DNA of 64,000 nt from Phycisphaerae bacterium (GTDB lineage: Bacteria > Planctomycetota > Phycisphaerae > JAJVII01): NCBI GenBank assembly GCA_022072085.1, contig JAJVII010000015.1, positions 1 through 64,000 of the forward strand, given 5' to 3'. The notes below the pieces were generated by a model. That model ran no database searches. It worked only from the letters and a program-made list of their open reading frames with translations, and had not been told where the DNA came from. Position numbers and translations under genes: made by a program. Positions 35,313-46,200 of the stretch are shown here, in pieces. The stretch's first letter is position 1. The number at the start of each line of letters is the position of its first letter.

Positions 35313-36299
35313 ATGTCCCCCGGCAACTTGAACGCACTGGTCAAACGACTGGCCCGCGAGGCCGGGTTCTGGCGCGCCGGCGTCACCTCGGCGGCGCCGG
35401 TCGGCCGGGCGGACTTTCTGCACAACTGGCTGGTCGCCGGGCACGCCGGCAAGATGGACTACCTCGCCCGCCACGCCGAACTCCGCGACGACCCGCGGCG
35501 GCTGCTCGACGGCGCCCGCAGCGTCATCTGCCTGGCAGCCGACTACCGCGACGCCGGACCCGACGACCGCGAGCCCTGCCCCGCCGGCATGGGCTACGTC
35601 GCCCGCTACGCCCGCGGGCGTGACTACCACGATGTGCTCCGCAAGCGGGCCTGGCGGTTGGTGGATCGGCTGCGCGAGGAACTGGACGAGGGAAAGGGGG
35701 ACAGTGATGGCAGCTTCGACGCCCGCGTCTGTGTCGACACCGCGCCCCTGTTGGAGCGCGAGTTCGCCGCCCGTGCGGGCCTGGGCTGGATCGGCAAGAA
35801 CACGATGTTGATCGACCCGGCGTCGGGCAGCTACTGTTTCCTGGCTGAGATAGTCACGACACTCCAGATCGCCCCCGACCGGCCGATCGAGGACCACTGC
35901 GGCCGCTGCCGCCGCTGCCTGGACGCCTGCCCCACAGCCGCCTTCCCCCAGTCCGGCGTGATGGACGCCCGGCGCTGCATCAGCTACCTGACCATCGAAC
36001 TGCGCGACGAGCACCTGCCGTCGGACCTGGCTGGGCCGATCGGCAGCCACCTGTTCGGCTGCGACATCTGCCAGTCCGTCTGCCCCTTCAACGAACGGTT
36101 CAGCGAAGTCACGGGCGACGAGCAACTCGTCCCGCCGACCGCCGCCGCGCGGGCCCTGCTGCCGCTGGCCGAGGTGGCCGAGTGGGACCGCGAGCGACGC
36201 GTTGAAGCCCTCCGCGGCAGCGCCGCCAAGCGAGCCAAGCCGGAGATGTGGCGCCGCAACGCCCTCAACGCCCAGGCCAACGCAAAGTCCCCGGAGTGA
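35313..36299 (+). CDS. queG: Epoxyqueuosine reductase
   Basis: 328 residues. Cobalamin- and iron-sulfur-dependent enzyme of the last queuosine step in tRNA. It has two 4Fe-4S motifs, CGRCRRCLDACPTAAF and CDICQSVCPFN, and the conserved active-site region MGYVARYARGRDYH, plus GWIGKNTMLID. Length is usual for the short QueG type, without the C-terminal HEAT repeats of longer ones. The promoter geometry suggests a leaderless mRNA. No other queuosine gene is in the window. It converges on the PL26-like gene across a palindromic element. Confidence 0.95.
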   Translation: MSPGNLNALVKRLAREAGFWRAGVTSAAPVGRADFLHNWLVAGHAGKMDYLARHAELRDDPRRLLDGARSVICLAADYRDAGPDDREPCPAGMGYVARYARGRDYHDVLRKRAWRLVDRLREELDEGKGDSDGSFDARVCVDTAPLLEREFAARAGLGWIGKNTMLIDPASGSYCFLAEIVTTLQIAPDRPIEDHCGRCRRCLDACPTAAFPQSGVMDARRCISYLTIELRDEHLPSDLAGPIGSHLFGCDICQSVCPFNERFSEVTGDEQLVPPTAAARALLPLAEVAEWDRERRVEALRGSAAKRAKPEMWRRNALNAQANAKSPE

Positions 36300-36307
36300 A
36301 GAGAAGA

Positions 36308-36404
36308 ACATCCGCAGATTACGCATATCTCGCAGATTCAGGGAAAGAGCCGGGTTTCACCAACTCTCCCGAGAATCTGCGTCATCTGCGTAATCTGCGG
36401 ATGA
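36308..36404. repeat. Palindromic short-unit element (9-base units), best preserved
   Basis: The left arm (36308-36339) runs CCGCAGATTA, CGCATATCT, CGCAGATTC. The right arm (36371-36404), read on the other strand, gives CCGCAGATTA, CGCAGATGA, CGCAGATTC. The arms differ at about four positions. The loop is 31 bases. It lies between the stops of two convergent genes and may act as a bidirectional stop, although no T run follows. Confidence 0.85.
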
Positions 36405-36425
36405 TTTCCTTTTCCGGGCGTTACC

Positions 36426-39400
36426 TTACTTCGCCTCAGCCACGTTGCTGATGTCGCTGCGGTTGCTGCTGTCGTCGAAGCTGACCAGGGCAAAATACTT
36501 CGCGCCCTCGGGGACCTCGACGGTTAGGGAGACCTTCAGGCCCGCCGTCGCCGGGGCTGGTTCGCCCGCGACGTTGCCGGCCAGGAACCAGTTGGTCACC
36601 GCGTTGTCCTTGCCCGCGGCGTAGAGCGGCAGGAAGGCCTCGTAGCTCACGATCGGCTTGTCCGAAAACTTGAGCTGGTAGCTGGCGACCTTGCCGCCGC
36701 CGGCGTCGGCGGGGCCGGTGAAGTTGGCCGTCGCCTTGCCGCCGCTGACCGAGACGGCCAGGTCTTTGACGGCCGCCGGGGCTTCGCCGTCAGCGCGGTC
36801 GTGCGACCAGACGTAGAACGTCTTGCCGGTGAAGCAGACGGTCTCGGAGTGAACGCCGTAGTAGTTGACCCACTTGGCGACGCCGCCCACGTTGCTCATC
36901 GTGGGCGAGTTGTAGCCGCGGTGGCTGCCGGAGAACCAGAAGTCGTAGGCCCGCTGCTTGCACAACGTCACCCCGGCGAAGTAGTAGGCCCGGGCGCAGA
37001 CGTCGGGGTAGAACTCAGCCAGGTAGCCGTTGATCGCCAGCCCCTGCCCGTACTGGTCCGCGTCAGCCGGCAGCACCCAGCTCGCGTAGTCCTTGACCTC
37101 GCCCTTGACCGGCCAGTCGGCCAGCATCTTGCCGTAGTAGAGGTTGCCGTGCCGCGGCTGGTAGAGCACGCGCGACGCGCCCTGGCCGAACGCAATGACC
37201 CAGTCGCGGGCGTCCTCGTTGCCCGTCAGGCGGTAGTAAAGCTCCATCGCGTTGCTCAGCGGCGGAAACATCCAGGTGTGCGGCGCGACGTTCGGCTGCC
37301 AGCGGGCGCCGGTCCTGGGATCGACCAGTTCGCCGGTCTTGAAGTCGATCGTGACGCCCGAGGCCTTGAAGGCATCGACGCCCTGCTGACCGACGTAACC
37401 CTTGGCCCAGTTGAGCACGGCCTGGGTCTTCGCCTCATCGCTGTCCGCCTTGCCGACGATCTCCCGCAGGTTCCACCCGGCCGGCTGCACCAGGCCGCGC
37501 GGCTCGGGAACGGGCCGCTTCAGGAAGACCGCCGCCACGTAGTCGCCGGCCTCGATAAGGAACGGGTCGTTGGGCAGCAGCTCGCGGGCGGCGTTGATGA
37601 GGTAGCACGACCGCGTGAAATCGCGGCTGAAGTTGTTGGTCTTGCCCGGCGTCTTGCTGAAGGCCCGGCGTTGGGCGTCGTAGTTCTGCTCGGCGTCGTC
37701 GACGGCTGTCTCCAGCGCGTCACGGTCGCCGGTGATGCAGTACCACCCGGCGATGCCTTCGCCCCAGTTGTGGCAGTAGCAGGCCTTGCTGTTGGCCAGG
37801 AAGCTGCAATCCTGGGCGTCCATCTCGCCCCAGCTCATCAGCTTGCTGCCCATGCCGGTGCCCCAGGGCGCGGGCATGCCGTTGCGCAGACCGGTGACGG
37901 GGTCAGCCGGCCGCTGCGGGCTGTTGCCGCCGCTGGGCCCGCCGCTGGTCCACCAGACGCCGCCGTCCTTGAACCGCCAGCCGTCGGTGCGGAAGGGCTG
38001 GAGGTCCATGTTGTAGTTGGCCCACCCGGTCGCGTAGTCGAAGAACGCCCGGTCGCCGGTCCGCAGATACATCAGCGTCAGCGACTCGACGATGTCCTCC
38101 TCGGTCTCGTAGTGGTTGTCCTCGCCGCGGATGTAGCGGCGGCGGTCGTTGACGCCCGGGCCCTTGGGGGCTCGGCCGGCGTCGAACTTCCAGCCCCACT
38201 TCTCGTAGGCCTTCATCTCGTCGGCCTGCGTGCCGAAGCGGCCCACCGCCAGCGCCTCGGTGTCGAAATACCAGTGCGACGGAGCCAGCGCGTGCAGCGG
38301 CGCCCGGGCCAGCGCCGTCTCGCGGGCCATTCCGGCGGCGTCGGTCGCGAAGTCGATCACGTAGAACGAGCTGATGTGCGTGCTGTCCAGCAACCAGCGG
38401 TACTTGGCGTAGAACGGCAGACCCAGCGAGCGATACTCCTTCTGCATCTGGCCGTATTCCCCCTGCATCTTCTTCTTGGCATCCGCGTCCTTCTCCTCGC
38501 GGATCTTCTGGTTCAGCTCGCGCATCGGGCCGTCCAGTTTGTCGGTGACGTCCTGGCAGAACCGCTCGGCGACGCCCGTCAGCACCAGGCCCGCCTTGCC
38601 GGCCGACAGAGCGCGGGCCGGGTCGTCCGTGAAGTAGAGGTCCGCAACGCCGACGCCGGATCCGCCCGAGACGAGCCAGCCCGGGCAGACCTCGACGGGC
38701 GTCTTGGCGCCTTCCTCGACCGCGTTGGACCAGCTCTGTTTGCCATCGACCGTCACGACGCACCCGCCGGAGACCCGCGCCCCCAGCCCCTGGTGAACCG
38801 CGACGTCGCCGCCGGCCTTGATCGGCGTCGCCAGGCCCACCGTCGTTTCGCCGGCCGACGCGAGCGTCAGCACGACCGAGGAGTCCTTGATCCGCCTGTG
38901 GGTGTAGTGGTCAGGCGTGGAGTTGGTCAGCGAATACTTGACCTCCACGTCGCTGTGACCGGCCCAGGCGGTGATCCGCGCGACGTAGCCGAGCCCGTTG
39001 TCGGCGCCGTCGTCGAAGTGGCCCTTGATGCAGACGGTCGCCCGCAGGGCTCCGGCGTATTCCACGGTCACGCTGTCAGGCGCCTTGGCCGGGTAGGTCG
39101 CGAGCTTCGAGGCGTCGGTGCCGTCGGTGTAGCTGGCCGACCCGCCGGTGACGACCTTTCGGCCGCCGACAGCGACCGAATCGAACAGCGCGAACGGCTT
39201 GCTTCTGCTGATGACCAGCGTCGCCCTGCCGGTATCGATGGTAACGGCGTCGGCGCCGTCGGCGACGATGGACTTGGCCGCCGGCGCCTTGGCCTGACCG
39301 GTCTTCAGCGTGAAGGTCTTCGCTTCATGCGGCTTGAGGTCCGCCTTGAAGCTCAGCAGCACCCAGCGCAGCGACCCGTCCGGCTCGGTCACCAGCGGAT

Positions 39401-39614
39401 CGACCTGGAGGGCCACCGGCTGGCCCGCGGCGTCGACCAGTTGCAGCGTGCCGGCATCCTTCACTTCGCCCCTCGGCAGCGGGATGCCGCCGAACACCGG
39501 GGCGTCGGCCCGCTCCAGGCCGGCCGGCTCGGTCACGGTGACGGGAATCTCCAGCGCCCAGGCAGGCGCCGTCAGAATCATAGCCGCGATGGTCGTCAGG
39601 ATGATACGCCGCAT
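36426..39614 (-). CDS. Large secreted protein resembling PL26 exo-rhamnogalacturonan lyases
   Basis: 1062 residues from the ATG at 39614, with AAGGAG 6 bases upstream. Signal peptide to about AWA-LE. The N-terminal 100 residues resemble the RIFT-barrel domain of PcRGLX-type exo-rhamnogalacturonan lyases (PVFGGIPLPRGEVKDAGTLQLVDA, then PDGSLRWVLLSFKADL). The long middle, rich in Trp and Tyr, would be the catalytic helical barrel (NYNMDLQPFRTDGWRFKDGGVWW, GWNLREIVGKADSDEAKTQA). The last 110 residues look like a fibronectin-type III domain. A role in breaking down pectin-like polymers fits, but the family call is from memory of its motifs and needs a search. Single gene, own ribosome site. Confidence 0.65.
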   Translation of the reverse strand: MRRIILTTIAAMILTAPAWALEIPVTVTEPAGLERADAPVFGGIPLPRGEVKDAGTLQLVDAAGQPVALQVDPLVTEPDGSLRWVLLSFKADLKPHEAKTFTLKTGQAKAPAAKSIVADGADAVTIDTGRATLVISRSKPFALFDSVAVGGRKVVTGGSASYTDGTDASKLATYPAKAPDSVTVEYAGALRATVCIKGHFDDGADNGLGYVARITAWAGHSDVEVKYSLTNSTPDHYTHRRIKDSSVVLTLASAGETTVGLATPIKAGGDVAVHQGLGARVSGGCVVTVDGKQSWSNAVEEGAKTPVEVCPGWLVSGGSGVGVADLYFTDDPARALSAGKAGLVLTGVAERFCQDVTDKLDGPMRELNQKIREEKDADAKKKMQGEYGQMQKEYRSLGLPFYAKYRWLLDSTHISSFYVIDFATDAAGMARETALARAPLHALAPSHWYFDTEALAVGRFGTQADEMKAYEKWGWKFDAGRAPKGPGVNDRRRYIRGEDNHYETEEDIVESLTLMYLRTGDRAFFDYATGWANYNMDLQPFRTDGWRFKDGGVWWTSGGPSGGNSPQRPADPVTGLRNGMPAPWGTGMGSKLMSWGEMDAQDCSFLANSKACYCHNWGEGIAGWYCITGDRDALETAVDDAEQNYDAQRRAFSKTPGKTNNFSRDFTRSCYLINAARELLPNDPFLIEAGDYVAAVFLKRPVPEPRGLVQPAGWNLREIVGKADSDEAKTQAVLNWAKGYVGQQGVDAFKASGVTIDFKTGELVDPRTGARWQPNVAPHTWMFPPLSNAMELYYRLTGNEDARDWVIAFGQGASRVLYQPRHGNLYYGKMLADWPVKGEVKDYASWVLPADADQYGQGLAINGYLAEFYPDVCARAYYFAGVTLCKQRAYDFWFSGSHRGYNSPTMSNVGGVAKWVNYYGVHSETVCFTGKTFYVWSHDRADGEAPAAVKDLAVSVSGGKATANFTGPADAGGGKVASYQLKFSDKPIVSYEAFLPLYAAGKDNAVTNWFLAGNVAGEPAPATAGLKVSLTVEVPEGAKYFALVSFDDSSNRSDISNVAEAK

Positions 39615-39734
39615 GAGAGGCTCCTTTGTGCAGTACAAGCCGAAACGGACCGGCGGTGGCCGACTGTGCAAACCGTTACTTTGCGGAATCCGCGGACGAT
39701 TTGCAACCCCTTGCCGCCGCGGACGAGGAGCCGC

Positions 39735-40265
39735 TCAGGCGGGCGAGTAGGCGGGCACGCCGACGATCTGGTTGCACGGTTCCACGCTGTCGCGGCTGCC
39801 TTCGGGGTAGAAGCGGGCCTCGATCACGACCTCGCGGGTCCCCGTCGGCAGGTTGCCCAGAGGCAGGCGGAAACTGTAGGTAATCAGCCCGTAGCGGTCG
39901 CGCTGGACGCAGCCCAGGCTCTGCTCGAAGGGGATGTCATACTCGGCGCAGGGGATCCGCGTGCGGGCCGACTCCCGTCCGGGGAAGACCGAGAAGTGGA
40001 ACCGCCCGCGCCCAACGACGGCCTCCCACTTCGGCTGCTCGACGTAAAGGCGGCAGAAGACGGTGACGCTGTCGGCCCAGCCATCCTTGTCGGTGTCGCT
40101 GGCCACCGGCTCGACCGTGAAGCCGAGATGCTGCACGTCGGTCCTCGGCTCGGGCGACCGGGAGTCGGCGGACAAGCCCGAATGGCGCACGCAGCCGCCG
40201 AGGCCGGTCGCCGCCAGCAGGACACAGATCGCGAACGGGCGCACGGGACTCATGCTCGAACTCAC
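39735..40265 (-). CDS. Small lipoprotein coupled to gspD
   Basis: 176 residues. The signal ends in TGLGGC (Cys25 from the GTG start), so it is a lipoprotein. The mature part, with GFTVEPVASDTDKDGWADSVTVFCRLYVEQ, looks like a beta-sandwich; DTDKDGWAD resembles a calcium-binding loop. GTG 40265 overlaps the gspD stop as GTGA, which suggests coupled translation; ATG 40253 is an alternative. Secretins often need a small lipoprotein pilot (GspS, PilW or PilF in known systems). This protein resembles none of them that I know, but position and anchor make it a candidate. Confidence 0.7.
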   Translation of the reverse strand: MSSSMSPVRPFAICVLLAATGLGGCVRHSGLSADSRSPEPRTDVQHLGFTVEPVASDTDKDGWADSVTVFCRLYVEQPKWEAVVGRGRFHFSVFPGRESARTRIPCAEYDIPFEQSLGCVQRDRYGLITYSFRLPLGNLPTGTREVVIEARFYPEGSRDSVEPCNQIVGVPAYSPA

Positions 40266-43200
40266 TCCCGCCGGTCGGCGGTCAACAGGTCCGGGTCGAT
40301 GCGGACGGGCGGCAACTCCTCCGGCGGCGTCGGCGCCGCGTGGACCGAGGCGTCACCCAGTTCAACCGGTCCGGCCTTGGCCGGCGGCGCGAGGATGGCC
40401 GCCAGCCCCTGGGCCGCCGCCGACAACCCGACGCGCGGATCCGACGGGGCGACCGACCCCACGCGGCCGTCGGGCTGGGTGGTCGGCGACGGCGGAGCGG
40501 TCATCGAGCCGGGCTCGCCGGGAGCCGGCTTGTCCGGCGGGGTCGGCGCCTGCGGCGAGGGCAGCGGCTGATTGCGGGCCCCGGGCGTGCGAATCTCCGT
40601 GTCGACGCTCTGGGTGAACGGGGGCCCTTGCGGCGGGCGGATGTTCATCAGCTCGGTGTCCTCGCTGTTGCGCGGCATGATCGTGATGCGGTTGCGCTCC
40701 TCGGTGCTGACGCGGGCGGCGTCCTCGACGGTCCGCAGGACGCGCGGGGTCAGGACGATCAGCAGCTCGGTGCGTTCCTTCGTGCGGCTGGTGCTGCGCC
40801 AGGCGGCGCCCCAGATGCCGGGCAGGTCGCCCAGCACGGGAACCTTGCGCTGCGTGTCCGACTCGCTGGTGCGGATCAATCCGCCGATCACGATCGTCTG
40901 GTTGTCCTTGACGGTCACGGTGGTCGTCGCGGACCGGTTGTTGATGATAGGCAACTCCGTGCCGTTGTTGATCTGCACCGTGCTCTTGGACAACGAGCTG
41001 ATCTCCGGGCTGATCAGCATGTTCACGAAGCCGTCGGCGTTGATCTTGGGCGTCACCTTCAGGATGATGCCCACGTCCTCGTACGTCACGTTGCTGTAGT
41101 TGTCGCCGTTGCTGGTGATCTGCGTGCTGGTCACGATCGGCACGCGCGAGCCGACATTGATCTCGGCTTCCTGATTGTCGCTGGCCAGGATCTGCGGACG
41201 GCTGAGCACTTCGACCCGGCTCTGGGCGCGCAGCGCCCGCAGGAAGAACTCGAAGTCCGTGCCCGTCAGGCTGACCGCGATGCCGCCGTTGAGGGCCTGG
41301 GCGGCCTGTACGCCGAAACTGGTCCCGGCGCTGAACGTGCCGGCCTTGACGGCGGTCGTATACTTCAACTCCGCGCCGACCTGCGTGTCGTCGGTGAGCG
41401 TGACCTCGGCCAGCAGGACCTGGATGAGCACCTGCGGCGGCGGCTGGTCGAGCTCGTTGACGATCTGGGAGACCTCCTCGAAGTACCGCGGCGACGCCGA
41501 CAGCAGCAGCTTGTTGGAGCTGTCCTCTGCGACGACCGACACCTGCGTGTCCAGGGCCGCCAGCCCGCTCTTGGAGGCGTTGCTGCCCAGCAGGGCCGTC
41601 ATGTTCTGGCTCAGCTTGGTCAGGTGGGCGTTGAGCGCCGTGGCGATCTCGGACGCCTTGCCATTCTTGATCGTGTAAACCTTGTTGACGCGCTCGACGA
41701 CGTCCGAGCCGTCCAGCTTGTCGATCAGCTCCTTGACGACCTGGAGGTCCTCCGGCACGCCGGTGACGATCAGCGAGTTGGTCCGGCTGTCCACGACCAG
41801 GCTCAGTTCCGGCCGATAGGGGCTGGGCGGCGTGCCGCTGGGCGTGACGCCGGCGATGGCCGGACCGACAGCGGCCGGGGTGGCCGGCGTGGCCACCGGC
41901 GTCACCGGCGTCGGCATGCCCGCCGGGGGCGTCGGTCCGAGCTGGAACTGCTGCTGCGGCTGCTGCGTGTTCTTGTTCGACGACGCGCCGAGCTGGAACA
42001 GATCCTTGACGATCTGCGCCGTCTGCGAGGCGTCGGCATTCTTGAGCTGGAAGATCTCCACCTGGGCCCAGACGCGGCTGGGCGTGTCCAGTTCCTTGAT
42101 GAGCGATTCCAGCATGTCCACCGTCTCAGCCGGCGCCGAAAGCAGCAGACTGTTGGTCCGGGCGTCGGGGGCGACGAGGATTTCGTCCTTGTAGGTCAGG
42201 ATCGCCTGGCTGATCGCCTGGTTGTTGGAGACGAACTTGGTCAGCGTCGCCCGGCGGGCGCTGTTGGCGGCGCTGGAGCTGCCCTTGTCGCTGAGCATGT
42301 CGGCGAGGATCTTGGCCAGCGTGTCGGCTTCGGCGTTCTGAAGCGGGAAGATCCGCATCGTCTTGAACACCGTCACCGGGGCGTTGTCCAGCTTTTTGAT
42401 GAGGTCGCCGACGGCCTGCATGTCGGCCTTGGCGGCCTGAACGACGATGGCGTTGAGGCGGCTGTCGACCGAGATGTTGACGCTCTTGGACTGCGTCCGC
42501 TGGGCGTAGAGCTGCTTGAGCGTCTGGGCCATCGCGTCGGCGTCGGCCTGGAGCAGCGGGAAAATCTGCGTGCCATCCGACGCATCGGGCGTGCGGTCGA
42601 GCTTGGCGACCAGGTCCTCGACGATGCTCATGTCGTCGCGCGTCGCCGAGACGATCAGCGTGTTGGAGGCGTCGTCGGCTGCGATGGTCACCGCCGCCGA
42701 CTGCGTTGTGCCTGCGCCTCCGGCGCTGCGCCGCTTGGTCATCAGGCTGTCCAGCATCGGGGCCAGCGTGATGGCCGACGCGCTCTTGAGTTCGAACAGG
42801 CGGATGTCCATCGTCCGCGTCGGGTCCACCTTGTCCAGGTCCTTGAGCAGCCGCTCGACGTCGGTGAAGGCCTCCTTGCTGCCCGAGACGATCAGCGTGT
42901 TGGAGCGGATGTCGCTGGTGACGGTGACCGGCAGCAGGTCGACGCCGGCCTGCTTGGCGGCCGCCTGCTTGCGGTCGAAGAGCTGCTGGAGCAGCGGGGC
43001 CGTCTTGGTCGCGTCAGCGTTGACCACCGGGAACAGCCGGATGTCGCCGAACGCCCCCTCGGGCGTCGGCTTGTCCAGCGTGTTGATCAGCCCCTCGATG
43101 ATCGCCAGGTTCTGCTTGCTGGCCGACACCACCACCGAGTTGGTCCGCAGGTCGCTGGTGATGGTGACCTTGTCGGCCGGCGTCGCGGTGCGCGAGGCGG

Positions 43201-46200
43201 CCTGCCCCGGCACGTAAATGCCGTTCTTGTAGAGCCCGCTGACCATGTCGGCGACGCGGTTGGCATCAGCGAACTTCAGCACGTAGAATCGCACCAGCCC
43301 GCTGTCGCTGGGCGGCTCGATGTCCAGCTTGCTCAGCAGGCCCTGGAGGATCTCCATGTTCGATTTCTTGGCCGTCACGATCAGCGAGTTGGTCAGCGGC
43401 TCGACGCCGATGGTGACCTGGTCGGACGGCAGGGCCCTGGCGCCGGGCGCCAGCGAGGCGTTCAGCCGGTTGGTGAACAGCGTCGTCAGCAGCGGGGCCA
43501 GCAGGCCCGCGTCGCCGTGGGCCACCGGGACGATCTGCGTTTCGATTGACCCGCTCAGCGAGGGCACGTCAAGCTGGTTGACCAGCACCTCGACGAGGGC
43601 GACGGCCTCCTCGACGCCGGCGGCCAGCAGCGTGTTGGTCCGCGTGTCCACGGCGAACGAGACCTGGTTGGCCAGCGCCTTTCCGACAGCCGATTCGGTG
43701 GTCACCTGGCCCGGGGCGGCAGGCTTGCCGGTGCCCGGCTGAAGCAGCAGCTTGCGGGAATCGTCGAACAGCTTGCTCAGCGACTGCGACAACTGCGTCG
43801 CGTCGGCGTTCTTGACCGGGAAGATGCGGACGGTGACCGCGTCGGCCAGCGGCAGAGCGTCCATCATCTTGATCACCGCGGTGATGGCCGCCACGTTCTC
43901 CTCGCTGGAGCTGATGACCAGCGAGTTGGTGCCGGCCTCGGGGGTGATGTTGATCGGCTTGTCCAGGTCCAGGTCCGTGACCGGCTTGCCATCGCCGGTG
44001 ACTACCTTCATGCGGCGGATCTGCTCCTGGATCGCCTTGGCGGCCGGCGTGACCACGCCCTTGTCGTCGCGCTTGAGCATGCCGGAGATCACCGTCGCCA
44101 GCTTGGTCGCGTCGGAGTGCTTGAGCGCCAGCACGGTCATCACTGCTTCGGAGAACGGCGGCACCTGGTCGAGCTTGTCGACGAGTTCCTGAATCTGCGG
44201 CAGCATGTTCTCCGGCGCCGTCACGATCAGCACGTTGGTCCGCTCGTCGGGGGCGATGGAGAACTTGATCCCCGGCTGACCGCCCTGGCGGAGCATGTTG
44301 GTCAGCATCGTCGCGACCTTGGCCGCCTCAGCGTGCTGGAGGGCGATGATCTTGAACCCCGACGGGTTCACCTGGATCGCGTCAAGCTGCTGGACGAGCC
44401 CCTCGACCTCGGCCATCCGCTCCGCGGAGGCCGCGACCACCAGCGAGTTGGTCGTCGCGTCGCCGCTGACGCTGATCTGGTCCTCGGGGCGCAGCGGCTG
44501 GCCCCGGCGGCTGGCCAGTTGCTGCTGGAACAGCCGCGTCAGGCTCTGGGCCAGCGCCGCCGCCTGGGCGTTCTTGAGCGGGAAGATCTTCACCTGGAGC
44601 TTCTGCGGACCGGAAGCGGCCTCGATCTGGTCGATCAGCTTCTGAAGCTCGGCCATCGTCTTCTCGTCAGCCGACACGATCAGCGCCGACGCATTGGGCA
44701 CGCTGGAGACGTCCACGCGGACGCCGGGCATGGCCCGCGGGCCGGTGGAGCCCTTGGCGCCCTTGGCGCCGGACTGGCCCTTGATCATCTCGTCGAGCAA
44801 CTTCTTCATGTCGTCAGGGCTGGTGTTCTTGAGCGGGACGACGTAGACCTTCAGATCCCCCCCGCCGGGTGGGATGGTGTCCAGCTTCTCGATGAGCTGC
44901 TCGATGGCCGGGAACTGGTCCGCCGGTCCTGCCAGCACGATCGAGTTGGTCCCGCTGTCGGCGCCGATGGCGACGCGGGCGGCCTTGGCGCCCTTTGGCG
45001 TCGTGGAGTTGACGGCGGCGTCGTGGACCTTCTGGAGCATCGGGGCCAGGTCGACGGCGTCGGCCCGGTTGAGCGTCACGACCTTGGTCTCCATCTTGCC
45101 GGAGATGTCCTCGCGGTCCATCTGGGCGACCAGCGTGGTCACTTCCTTGATCTGCGCGTCCGTGCCGTTGATCAGGATCGTGTTGGAGGCCGGCTCGGAG
45201 GTGATGACGGCCGGCGTGGCGCCGGCGCCTCGGCCGCGCCCGCCGCCGGACTGCTGGTAGAGCGGCTTGAGGGCGTTGACGATGTCGTCGCTCTTGGCGA
45301 ACTTGAGCTGGAGGGTCTGGACCTTGCGGGCCGCCCCTTCGCCGGACTCAAGCTGCTTGATGAGCCCCTCGATCATGGTCTGGTCTTCGGGCACGCCCAT
45401 CACGATGACGGTGTTGGTGGTGGCGTCGCCCTGGGCTGACGCGACCGGGCGGCCCTGCACGCGGGGCTGGGCGCGGACGACCTGGTTGATCGCCGCCGCC
45501 ACGTCGGTCGCCTGGGCGACCTTCAGCGGGTAGACCTGCATCTTGGGCACCCACTCGTTGCCCGCGTCGAGCTTCTCGACCATCGCGGCGATCGCCTTCT
45601 GGTCGATCTCGGGCGCGGTCACCAGCAGCGAGTTGCTGGCGGTGTCGGCGGCGATCTTGACCGATGTTCCGGTCGCCCCGCCGCGACCGCCGCGCCCGCC
45701 GCCGCTGCCGCCGTAGATCTGCGACAGGGCCTGGGCGAGCTGCCGGGCGTCGCCGTACTTCAGCCGATAGACGACCAGCACGCCCTCGGAGCCCTTCTTG
45801 TCGAGTTCCAGGATGAGCTGGCCGATCTCCTCCATGTCCGACGCGGCGGCCTTGACGATCAGCGAGTTGGACCGCGGGTCGGGCGAGACGACGGCCGGCG
45901 TCGTCTGCTGGCGGGCCGTCCCGCCGCGGGCCTGGCGCTGCTGGGTATAGGTCGCCGTGAAGATCGGCGCCAGTTCCTCGGCCCGTGCGTTGGACAGCGG
46001 GAAGATCTTGACCTTGGTCTCAACCGCGACCGGGGCCTTGTCCAGGATGGTCAGGAGCTGCTCGATGACGGCCAGCCCCTCGGTCGGCGCCGCAACGACC
46101 AGCGAGTTGGCGGCCGTGTTGGCGGTGATCGTCATGCGCCCGGCGTTGATCAACTGGATCATTTCCTGATCGGTCGGCGCCGTGCCGGCCTTCTGCATGC

